A stretch of DNA of 7,796 bases from contig JAJBTR010000066.1 in NCBI GenBank assembly GCA_020860745.1, positions 1-7,796 of the forward strand, given 5' to 3'. Shown in pieces: positions 1 through 5,150 of the stretch. Every line of letters starts with the position of its first letter. The first letter of the stretch is position 1. The position numbers were made by a program, and so were the translations under genes. This DNA comes from Lachnospiraceae bacterium. GTDB lineage: Bacteria; Bacillota; Clostridia; Lachnospirales; Lachnospiraceae. The notes beneath the pieces were generated by a model, which did no database searches, was not told where the DNA came from, and was given only the letters and a program-made list of their open reading frames with translations.

Positions 1-114
1 TATACTACTGATAACCAGTATACGGCCACAATGCTGGTGGATGCGGTGGATGCGGCGCTGGATAAGGCAAAAGTGGAAGCGCAAGAATCCGAAGACGGAG
101 CGGCCGGGCAGTAA
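1..114 (+). CDS. C-terminal end of an unidentified protein (partial)
   Basis: The first reading frame is open from the window edge to a TAA at 112-114, giving the last 37 residues of a gene that starts outside the window. The fragment begins YTTDNQYTATMLVDAV, continues as an alanine/valine-rich stretch that looks helical, and ends in an acidic Glu/Asp/Gly/Ala tail typical of a disordered C-terminus. Codon use is GC-rich, like the neighbouring genes, which supports real coding. I do not recognise the family from so short a piece. No clear hairpin terminator follows; the stop is followed by a short AT-rich tandem repeat (ATATAGAA units, about 116-131). Confidence 0.6.
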   Translation, partial: YTTDNQYTATMLVDAVDAALDKAKVEAQESEDGAAGQ

Positions 115-205
115 ATATAGAAATATAGAAATACTTTTTATCTGTGGAAAAACAAGTACGGTTAACTGGTGACTGTTTGTTTCTGATAAAGAACATGACA
201 GGCAC

Positions 206-234
206 TTTCTTTTTGCCGAAACATGTACTATAAT
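206..234 (+). promoter_or_regulatory. Candidate promoter of the hydrogenase locus
   Basis: A perfect TATAAT -10 hexamer lies at 229-234. The region 16-18 bases upstream (about 205-212, TTTCTT-like) is only a poor -35 match; TTGCCG at 213-218 is a better hexamer but sits too close (10-base spacer). Transcription would start near 241, about 50 bases before the ATG at 293. The call rests on the -10 box and its position next to the Rex-like operator, so it is tentative. Confidence 0.4.
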
Positions 235-238
235 GATT

Positions 239-256
239 CTGTTAAAAAATTAACTA
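239..256 (+). promoter_or_regulatory. Rex-type redox operator (candidate)
   Basis: The sequence contains the perfect dyad GTTAA-AAAA-TTAAC (241-254). Including flanks it reads CTGTTAA-N4-TTAACTA, matching 12 of the 14 defined positions of the Rex operator consensus TTGTTAA-N4-TTAACAA known from Firmicutes. Rex is a repressor released from DNA when NADH/NAD+ is high, and it controls fermentative genes including hydrogenases in clostridia. The dyad begins 5 bases after the -10 box and covers the expected transcription start, an ideal place for a repressor. The match is seen directly; binding by Rex is inferred. Confidence 0.6.
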
Positions 257-292
257 TACGATTATTGACGATGGAAAGTGGGAGTGAAATAT

Positions 293-500
293 ATGTTTGC
301 TGATGAGATCTTGATTCAGATTAACCACGATGTGCTTTATTAGGTGGCGAAGCTGGCCTTTGCCGATGAGCTGGAGGAAAAACGGGACTGGCTGCCTGAG
401 ATGATGATTCCGGGCCCCACGCCCAGGTTTCGCTGCTGTATCTATAAGGAGAGAGATTATCCGTCAGCGTATCCGTCTGGCGGAGGGGAAGGCCCCTGGG
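293..500 (+). pseudogene. Disrupted 5' part of the [FeFe] hydrogenase gene
   Basis: An ATG at 293, preceded by GGGAG (280-284), opens a frame that reads 16 residues (MFADEILIQINHDVLY) and then meets TAG at 341-343. The same frame continues as VAKLAFADELEEKRDWLPE, then IPGPTPRFRCCIYKER, which is the conserved N-terminus of group B [FeFe] hydrogenases (family pattern around IPGPKPRxRCCIYKER). At the GAGAGAGA run (449-456) the homology jumps to the frame of the downstream gene: EIIRQRIRLAEGKAPG runs straight into Met-501. Adding one GA unit restores a single frame, so a two-base loss by repeat slippage is the simplest explanation. Repaired, the gene would span 293-1739 and encode about 482 residues. 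The TAG position corresponds to a basic residue in relatives, so AAG to TAG is plausible. Sequencing error cannot be excluded, but two independent lesions within about 115 bases suggest real decay. Confidence 0.75.
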
Positions 501-1739
501 ATGGAGGACGACGGGAATATCATCCAGGTGATCAGCGCGGCCTGCGCGGACTGTCCGATTTCCTCTTATACGGTGACGGAGAACTGCCAGAACTGTGTCG
601 GTAAGGCCTGCATCAGCGCCTGCAGGTTCGGCGCGGTGGAGCGCGGCCGGTACCGGTCCCACATTGACGCTTCCAGGTGCAAGGAGTGCGGCAAATGCGC
701 ACAGGCCTGCCCGTACAACGCGATTGCTCATCTGATGCGTCCCTGCAAGTTCAGCTGTCCGGTGGACGCCATTACATACGATGAGAACGGAATTTCTGTG
801 ATCAATAAGGATAAATGCATCCGCTGCGGCCAGTGTATTCACCGATGCCCGTTTGCCGCGATCGGATCTAAGACATATATTGTGGATGTGATCCGTGCTT
901 TGAAGTCTGACCGGCCGGTCTACGTGATGGCAGCTCCGGCGACGGAGGGACAGTTTGGCAAGGATATTACGATGGCGAGCTGGAAAAAAGCGATGGAAGA
1001 GATCGGGTTTGACGGCTTTTATGAGGTTGGTCTCGGCGGTGATATGACGGCAGCTTCTGAGGCGGAAGAGTGGGCGGAGGCCTATAAAAACGGTGAAAAA
1101 AAGGTGACCTCCTGCTGCCCGGCGTTTGTCAATATGGTGAGAAAGCATTATCCGCAGGTGGCTGACCGCATTTCCACCACGGTTTCGCCTATGTGTGCGG
1201 TTTCGCGCATGATCAAATCCCAGGTGCCGGATGCGGTCACGGTCTTTGTCGGCCCGTGCCTGGCGAAAAAATCGGAGGTGGCTGATCAGCAGATCGAGGG
1301 CAATGCGGATTTCGTTCTTACTTACAGCGAGATGCATGCCATCCGGCGCGCGAAAGGAGTTTCCCTGGATCCGGTGGAGAATACGGAGCAGATGGCTTCC
1401 ATTTATGGCAAGCGATTTGCCTCCTCCGGCGGGGTGACCAACGCTGTGCTGCAGAGCCTGGAGGAGATGCATGAAAACACGGATATCAAAGTGTGTCGCG
1501 CGAACGGAGCCGACGAGTGCAAAAAGGCGCTGCTGCTTTTGAAAGCGGGACGGCTGCCGGAGGATTTTGTGGAGGGGATGGTCTGCGAGGGCGGCTGCGT
1601 CGGCGGACCGAGCTCCAGGAAAGACCAGGTGGTCTCCAGAAAGGATCGTGAGGCGCTGTTAAAAGAGGCGGATGATCGAGGAATTCATGAGAATCTGGGC
1701 AATTATCCGATGGAGCAGTTTTCCATGCACAGGGAGTAA
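501..1739 (+). CDS. [FeFe] hydrogenase, group B, N-terminally truncated reading frame
   Basis: The 412-residue frame encodes the electron-transfer and catalytic parts of a monomeric, cytoplasmic [FeFe] hydrogenase, which exchanges electrons between ferredoxin and protons to make or use H2. Two 4Fe-4S ferredoxin motifs are complete: C60-x2-C63-x2-C66-x3-C70 and C106-x2-C109-x2-C112-x3-C116. Additional cysteines precede them (C15, C18, C29, C32, C37, C41). The H-cluster motifs follow: L1 TSCCPAFV (203-210), L2 GPCLAKKSE (251-259) and L3 CEGGCVGG (362-369). CCPAF rather than CCPxW and GPC rather than MPC mark group B instead of the classical group A enzymes. ATG-501 is the first usable start in this frame, since the frame is closed by TGA at 405-407; GGAGGGG at 481-487 is a possible but distant ribosome binding site (13 bases). 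The natural start is almost certainly 293, with about 70 residues cut off by a stop and a frameshift. Whether a truncated product is made or works is unknown. Confidence 0.85.
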   Translation: MEDDGNIIQVISAACADCPISSYTVTENCQNCVGKACISACRFGAVERGRYRSHIDASRCKECGKCAQACPYNAIAHLMRPCKFSCPVDAITYDENGISVINKDKCIRCGQCIHRCPFAAIGSKTYIVDVIRALKSDRPVYVMAAPATEGQFGKDITMASWKKAMEEIGFDGFYEVGLGGDMTAASEAEEWAEAYKNGEKKVTSCCPAFVNMVRKHYPQVADRISTTVSPMCAVSRMIKSQVPDAVTVFVGPCLAKKSEVADQQIEGNADFVLTYSEMHAIRRAKGVSLDPVENTEQMASIYGKRFASSGGVTNAVLQSLEEMHENTDIKVCRANGADECKKALLLLKAGRLPEDFVEGMVCEGGCVGGPSSRKDQVVSRKDREALLKEADDRGIHENLGNYPMEQFSMHRE

Positions 1740-1865
1740 TTTTCCTGGCGGGTATAAGAGAGATTGTAGTGGAAAGCGGCTGTTGAAAAGCAGTTGTCTC
1801 CGATGAGCATGTGCAGGCAGCGCGTGAGTGACAGGACAGTTCCGGCGTCCGCCCCCGGTTGAGCG

Positions 1866-1929
1866 AAAAAATAGCGTGACATAACCCATGGCAGAAAATG
1901 CTGTAAGGTATGTGTCACGCTATTATTTT
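1866..1929. terminator. Bidirectional intrinsic terminator between convergent genes
   Basis: A perfect 12-bp inverted repeat, AATAGCGTGACA (1870-1881) and TGTCACGCTATT (1913-1924), is flanked by an A-run on the left (1866-1871) and a T-rich tract on the right (TATTATTTTC, ending at 1930). The 31-base interior can pair further (CAG/CTG at about 1892-1903), giving a long imperfect hairpin. Read rightward it ends the hydrogenase transcript; read leftward it gives a U-run and ends the small gene at 1985-2215. The 126 bases between the hydrogenase stop and the hairpin hold no gene I can support. Confidence 0.75.
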
Positions 1930-1984
1930 CTCATAGTATCGTCATCTGCCCTGCCTGTGACATGGGAATGTTTGAACTGTGTGT

Positions 1985-2215
1985 CTACAGACCGCTCGTA
2001 TAGTCTGTGATACCGGAAGTGTTGATGGTCACCGTCTCGATCTCCACGTTGCTCTGATACAGGCTGTATCCCGAATATCCCAGCCATACTACAACGGCGA
2101 CAGCGGCAAGCGCACCGATCAGCTTTGCCAGCAGTGCACGCTGCTTTGCCTGTTTCATTTCCTTCTGACGATTCTTTTTATGCTCTTTATAGCGGTCGAC
2201 TTTTGCCTGACTCAT
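1985..2215 (-). CDS. Small single-pass membrane protein of unknown function
   Basis: This 76-residue protein starts MSQAKVDRYKEHKKNRQKEM, a strongly basic N-terminus of about 27 residues. One hydrophobic segment follows at roughly 28-50 (LLAKLIGALAAVAVVVWLGYSGY), then a short polar tail of about 25 residues. By the positive-inside rule the N-terminus should be cytoplasmic and the tail outside. AAGGAG (complement of 2224-2229) lies 8 bases before the ATG, and a good promoter lies further upstream. The gene is single, divergent from thyA and convergent with the hydrogenase, so context gives no function. The start of the protein resembles small hypothetical proteins I associate with Lachnospiraceae, but I know no assigned role. 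The helix is too far from the N-terminus for a typical signal peptide, so a membrane anchor is more likely. Confidence 0.8.
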   Translation of the reverse strand: MSQAKVDRYKEHKKNRQKEMKQAKQRALLAKLIGALAAVAVVVWLGYSGYSLYQSNVEIETVTINTSGITDYTSGL

Positions 2216-2247
2216 TCTGAAAACTCCTTTTCAATTAAACTGAACAG

Positions 2248-2277
2248 AGTATAGCACAGAACCGGCGGATTCGTCAA
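2248..2277 (-). promoter_or_regulatory. Promoter of the small membrane protein gene
   Basis: On the minus strand, TTGACG (complement of 2272-2277) is followed after 18 bases by TATACT (complement of 2248-2253). A TG one base upstream of the -10 hexamer makes it an extended -10 (TGCTATACT). The start of transcription would fall near 2241, about 25 bases before the ATG at 2215, leaving a short leader containing the ribosome binding site. This is the clearest sigma-A-type promoter in the window. Confidence 0.7.
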
Positions 2278-2284
2278 ACGGAAT

Positions 2285-2306
2285 GTGGCTACTTTTTGGT
2301 AACCAC
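2285..2306. promoter_or_regulatory. Inverted repeat in the divergent thyA spacer (possible operator)
   Basis: GTGGCTAC (2285-2292) and GTAACCAC (2299-2306) form 8-base arms with one mismatch around a 6-base centre (TTTTTG). The element lies between the divergent promoter of the small membrane protein and the thyA leader. A TATGAT at 2325-2330 could be the thyA -10 box, but no good -35 is present, so thyA may depend on an activator or on another promoter. Function is a guess from position and symmetry. Confidence 0.3.
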
Positions 2307-2380
2307 TTTATTTGAAATAAAAAGTATGATAGAATTGTTGCAATTAGCATATTTAACACAGAACAGGGCGGAGGGATCAG

Positions 2381-3229
2381 ATGAGTTACGCGGACAAAGT
2401 ATTTATCGATATGTGTACCGACATTATTCAGAACGGGACCAGTACGGAGGGAGAGAAGGTTCGTCCGAAATGGGAGGATGGCAGCAGCGCTTACACAATC
2501 AAAAAATTCGGCGTGGTGAACCGCTATGACCTTTCCAAAGAATTTCCGGTCCTGACGCTGCGGCGCACCGCGATTAAGAGCTGCACCGATGAGTTGCTCT
2601 GGATCTGGCAGCAGAAGTCTAACAATATTCATGACCTGCACAGTCATATCTGGGATGAATGGGCGGATGAAAGCGGGTCCATCGGAAAAGCTTACGGCTA
2701 TCAGATGAGTGTAAAGCATCAGTACAAGGAGGGGATGATGGATCAGGTTGACCGCGTCATTTATGACCTGAAGCACAATCCTTACAGCCGCAGAATTATG
2801 ACGAATCTTTACGTGCATCAGGATCTGCATGAGATGAACCTCTATCCCTGCGCATACAGTATGACGTTTAATGTGACCAAAAAGCCGGGGGAGGATAAGC
2901 TGGTCTTGAATGCTATTTTAAACCAGCGTTCCCAGGATGTTCTGACGGCCAATAACTGGAATGTCTGCCAGTATGCGGTGCTGGTGCATATGCTCGCCCA
3001 GGTCTGCGATATGCAGGCGGGGGAGCTGGTGCATGTCATCGCGGACGCGCATATCTATGACCGTCACATTCCGTTGGTGCAGGAGCTGATCACCCGGGAG
3101 CCGTATCCGGCGCCGACATTCTGGCTGAACCCGGACGTGAAGGATTTTTACGAGTTCACGCGGGATGATGTGAAGCTGATCGATTACCAGACGGGGCCGC
3201 AGATCACGGATATTCCGGTCGCCGTGTAG
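2381..3229 (+). CDS. thyA: Thymidylate synthase (ThyA, Bacillus/phage type)
   Basis: This enzyme methylates dUMP to dTMP using 5,10-methylenetetrahydrofolate and releases dihydrofolate; it works as a cytoplasmic homodimer. The 282-residue protein is full length. The catalytic cysteine is C157 in LYPCAY. The phosphate-binding arginines are seen as SRR (136-138) and in QRSQD (182-186). Asn194 (NWNVCQY) and H224/Y226 (DAHIY) match the nucleotide-binding residues. The sequence resembles Bacillus subtilis ThyA and its phage relatives (ELLWIWQ-KSN, HIWDEW, IG-AYGYQ, NPEVKDFYDFT-like end) more than E. coli ThyA, whose active-site loop reads PPCH. GGAGGG (2370-2375) lies 5 bases before ATG-2381, fixing the start. 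folA follows after a 196-base structured spacer, which fits the need to reduce the dihydrofolate produced here. Confidence 0.96.
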   Translation: MSYADKVFIDMCTDIIQNGTSTEGEKVRPKWEDGSSAYTIKKFGVVNRYDLSKEFPVLTLRRTAIKSCTDELLWIWQQKSNNIHDLHSHIWDEWADESGSIGKAYGYQMSVKHQYKEGMMDQVDRVIYDLKHNPYSRRIMTNLYVHQDLHEMNLYPCAYSMTFNVTKKPGEDKLVLNAILNQRSQDVLTANNWNVCQYAVLVHMLAQVCDMQAGELVHVIADAHIYDRHIPLVQELITREPYPAPTFWLNPDVKDFYEFTRDDVKLIDYQTGPQITDIPVAV

Positions 3230-3267
3230 AGTATTAGAGTATGCTGGATATGGATACTGTACGGCCA

Positions 3268-3396
3268 GGCGGTTTTGCAGCCCGTTTCCATAGTGAGGGT
3301 ATAGACGGAAAACAATTCATAAGCGGGCACTTTGCTGTGCCCCGTTGAATTTGTTTTCCGCCGTATCGGACCAATGTTATGAGTTGCAAAACCACC
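3268..3396 (+). repeat. Nested inverted repeat in the thyA-folA spacer
   Basis: Outer arms GGCGGTTTTGCA (3268-3279) and TGCAAAACCACC (3385-3396) pair with one mismatch. Inside them sits a long hairpin: the left arm 3306-3330 (CGGAAAACAATTCA, gap, GGGCAC) pairs with 3337-3360 (GTGCCC, TTGAAT, TGTTTTCCG) around the loop TTTGCT (3331-3336), about 21 bp with one bulge and one internal loop. No U-run follows, so it is not an ordinary terminator. It could be a structured folA leader RNA, a processing site, or a small non-autonomous palindromic element. I looked for the conserved core of the tetrahydrofolate riboswitch and did not find it. The structure is seen directly; its role is unknown. Confidence 0.65.
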
Positions 3397-3425
3397 GTCT
3401 GTATTCTTATACGAGGAGGTCTGTC

Positions 3426-3929
3426 ATGAATTTAATTGCCGCTGTCGATGCCAACTGGGCCATCGGTCTGAAAAATAAACTTTTAGTGCATATCCCGGAG
3501 GACATGAAGTTTTTCCGCCGGACCACGACGGGAAAAGTGGTGGTCATGGGCCGGAAGACTCTGGAGAGTTTTCCGAACGGCCGGCCCCTGGCTAACCGGG
3601 TCAATATCGTCCTGACGAGAGATCCGGATTACACAGTGAAAGGCGCGGTTATCGTGCACGATATGGACGAACTCCATGCAGAGATTGCAAAGTATCCGTC
3701 GGAGGATGTTTATGTCATTGGCGGGGAGAGCATTTACCGCCAGCTGGCGGATGAGTGTGATGTGGCTCATATTACGAAGATTAATTATAAGTATGAGGCG
3801 GACGCTTATTTTCCGAATCTGGACGAGAAGCCGGAGTGGCGGATTACGGCGGACAGTGAGGAGCAGACTTATTTTGATCTGGAGTATTATTTTTATAAGT
3901 ATGAAAAAACAAAGGATTGTGAGCAGTAA
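3426..3929 (+). CDS. folA: Dihydrofolate reductase
   Basis: This NADPH-dependent cytoplasmic enzyme reduces dihydrofolate to tetrahydrofolate, recycling the product of the thyA gene just upstream; it is the trimethoprim target. The protein has 167 residues, normal for bacterial DHFR (about 160-170). Visible family motifs: MNLIAAVDANWAIG (1-14) with the NWAIG substrate loop; IPEDMKFFRR (23-32) with the catalytic acid D26 at the place of E. coli D27; the NADPH-binding MGRKTLESFP (41-50) and RPLANRVNIVLTR (53-65); and VIGGESIYRQL (97-107). ATG-3426 is chosen because GAGGAGGT (3413-3420) lies 5 bases upstream and homology starts there. The frame stays open to 3345, but that extension is hairpin sequence without DHFR similarity. 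The last residues (KTKDCEQ) are a poorly conserved tail. Confidence 0.95.
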   Translation: MNLIAAVDANWAIGLKNKLLVHIPEDMKFFRRTTTGKVVVMGRKTLESFPNGRPLANRVNIVLTRDPDYTVKGAVIVHDMDELHAEIAKYPSEDVYVIGGESIYRQLADECDVAHITKINYKYEADAYFPNLDEKPEWRITADSEEQTYFDLEYYFYKYEKTKDCEQ

Positions 3930-3947
3930 CAATCAATAATAAGATGC

Positions 3948-3965
3948 GTGAGAGGAGGCTTTCAC
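3948..3965 (+). other. Small hairpin in the folA-AEC spacer
   Basis: GTGAGAG (3948-3954) and CTTTCAC (3959-3965) pair over 7 bp, one of them G-U, around the loop GAGG. The stem and loop contain an AGGAGG-like sequence that is not followed by any usable start codon at proper spacing. No U-run follows, so termination is not indicated. It lies 19 bases after folA and 55 before the permease gene. Confidence 0.3.
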
Positions 3966-4019
3966 CGGGGATCACAGATGTGCTGACCTGACGAAACAGC
4001 GAGGAAGGACGATGATGGC

Positions 4020-4970
4020 ATGAGCAATTTCTTATTCAGCATCAATGTGACGATCCCTATTTTTCTGGTGATGGTCGTAGGGTATTTCTTGAGAAGAATC
4101 GGCATTTTAAATGAAAATTTCGTCGATGTCTCAAACAAATTTAATTTTACGGTTACCCTGCCGGTGCTGCTGTACAAAGATCTGGCAAGCGTGGATATCC
4201 TGGAGGTGTTCGACCTGAAGTATGTGCTGTTCTGTGCCGTCGCTACGTCCGTCGGATTCTGGGGTTCCTGGGCGATTGCAAAGCTGACATTGAAGGATCA
4301 GTCGCTGCGGGGGGCTTTTACACAGGCATCGTTCCGCAGCAGTGCGGCGGTCATGGGACTTGCCTTTATCCAGAATATATACGGGGAATCCGCCATGGGG
4401 TCGCTGATGATCATCGGAGCCGTCCCGCTGTATAATATTTCTTCCGTGATTGTTCTTACGTTCGAGGGAGATTACCCGGAGGGAGAGTGTGATACCGGCA
4501 AGATTAAGCAGTCCTGTATCAATATCGTAAAGAACCCGATCATCATCGCTATCGTGATCGGCGTTGTCGTGGCGCTGCTGGGCAATCCGCTGCCCACCCT
4601 GGTGAACTCTACCGTGGAGAATATCGCAAAGATGGCGACGCCGCTGGCTCTGATCGGGCTTGGCGCCGGGTTTGAGGGGAGAAAAGCGCTGAAGAAGATT
4701 AAGCCGACTCTGGGGGCTTCGTTTATTAAGCTTATCGCGCAGGCCGCTATTTTTATTCCGATTGCCGCTTATCTGGGATTTACGGGAGAGAAGATGGTGG
4801 CGCTGGCTGTGATGCTGGCGGGTCCGGCCACGCCGAGCTGCTATATCATGGCGAAAAATATGCATAACGACGGTGTGCTGACCGCGAGCATCGTGGTGGC
4901 CACGACACTGCTGTCCTCGGTGACGCTGACGATGTGGATTTTTATATTGCGGACGGTAGGGTGGATATGA
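4020..4970 (+). CDS. AEC-family (auxin efflux carrier) permease
   Basis: The 316-residue protein is an inner-membrane carrier of the AEC family (TCDB 2.A.69), whose bacterial members move small organic anions such as malate or other carboxylates; the substrate here cannot be told. About ten hydrophobic segments are visible: roughly 8-24, 42-53, 67-88, 104-120, 126-147, 171-188, 203-217, 232-252, 257-275 and 286-311. They form two five-helix halves split by a hydrophilic loop (about 149-168). The family's N-terminal pattern (INVTIPIFLVMVVGYFLRR, then a helix with the Pro of TLPVLLYK) and the second-half motif MATPLALIGLGAGF (205-218) are clear. ATG-4020 follows GAGGAAGGA (4001-4009) by 10 bases. 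A three-codon frame ATG-ATG-GCA-TGA (4012-4023) overlaps the start and could couple translation. No clear promoter or terminator was found nearby, so co-transcription with folA is possible. Confidence 0.88.
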   Translation: MSNFLFSINVTIPIFLVMVVGYFLRRIGILNENFVDVSNKFNFTVTLPVLLYKDLASVDILEVFDLKYVLFCAVATSVGFWGSWAIAKLTLKDQSLRGAFTQASFRSSAAVMGLAFIQNIYGESAMGSLMIIGAVPLYNISSVIVLTFEGDYPEGECDTGKIKQSCINIVKNPIIIAIVIGVVVALLGNPLPTLVNSTVENIAKMATPLALIGLGAGFEGRKALKKIKPTLGASFIKLIAQAAIFIPIAAYLGFTGEKMVALAVMLAGPATPSCYIMAKNMHNDGVLTASIVVATTLLSSVTLTMWIFILRTVGWI

Positions 4971-4999
4971 TGCAAACAATGAGGAAAACACAGAGAAGA

Positions 5000-5015
5000 G
5001 ATATGCTGGCATATC
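5000..5015. promoter_or_regulatory. Perfect dyad upstream of ilvB (possible operator)
   Basis: GATATGC-TG-GCATATC is a perfect 7+7 inverted repeat with a 2-base centre, better suited to a dimeric repressor than to an RNA hairpin. It lies 14 bases upstream of TTGACG (5029-5034), a possible -35 for ilvB; the matching -10 is poor (AATAAT or TAATGG near 5048-5055). No T-box consensus (GGTGGNACCGCG-like) and no branched-chain-rich leader peptide is present in 4971-5150. Operator function is inferred only from symmetry and position. Confidence 0.35.
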
Positions 5016-5079
5016 GATTTCTCAGCGTTTGACGAATGTACAACACGAATAATGGAGGGCAGTGCCCGGAATTATGAGT

Positions 5080-5119
5080 GATGCAGATGCGAAGCGCAGA
5101 GGAGCATCTGGTTTGCATC
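5080..5119 (+). other. Leader hairpin just upstream of ilvB
   Basis: CAGATGC (5084-5090) pairs perfectly with GCATCTG (5104-5110), and the flanking GATG (5080-5083) can pair with CATC (5116-5119) across a bulged GTTTG. There is no U-run, and the ilvB ribosome binding site (AAAGGGG, 5136-5142) lies 16 bases downstream, so the hairpin could affect translation start or mRNA stability rather than act as a terminator. A 19-codon open frame (5074-5133) overlaps it but has no Ile/Val/Leu run and no well-placed ribosome binding site. Confidence 0.35.
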
Positions 5120-5150
5120 AACAGATAAAGTAAAGAAAGGGGAAAATACC

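Noticed and set aside
449..456. Programmed ribosomal frameshift in the hydrogenase gene
   Set aside because: GAGAGAGA is not a slippery heptamer, a programmed shift would not cure the upstream TAG at 341, and a simple repeat contraction explains the data better.
344..604. An 86-codon plus-strand frame starting with GTG right after TAG-341
   Set aside because: Up to about residue 37 it is the hydrogenase N-terminus out of register with the rest; after the GA repeat it is nonsense in the wrong frame. No ribosome binding site precedes the GTG. It is treated as part of the broken hydrogenase gene.
321..1472. A 383-codon minus-strand open frame opposite the hydrogenase gene
   Set aside because: It is rich in His, Arg and Leu without any domain pattern, as expected for the complement of a GC-rich gene, while the plus strand has complete hydrogenase motifs.
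3345..3425. A 27-residue N-terminal extension of dihydrofolate reductase
   Set aside because: The extension is translated hairpin sequence, and GAGGAGGT directly before ATG-3426 with the canonical MNLIAAVDANWAIG start decides for 3426.
3230..3425. Tetrahydrofolate riboswitch before folA
   Set aside because: The conserved THF-riboswitch core (GGTGAATCATTGCATCCGC-like) is absent, although the spacer is strongly structured.
4131..5012. A 293-codon minus-strand open frame opposite the permease gene
   Set aside because: The His/Arg/Gln-rich translation shows no family signal, and the plus strand encodes a coherent ten-helix carrier.
5074..5133. A possible attenuation leader peptide before ilvB
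   Set aside because: The 19-codon frame has one leucine and one isoleucine and no valine, lacks a well-placed ribosome binding site, and no terminator/antiterminator pair with a U-run follows.
4971..5150. T-box riboswitch upstream of ilvB
   Set aside because: No T-box core (GGTGGNACCGCG-like), no specifier-loop features and no terminator with a U-run are present.
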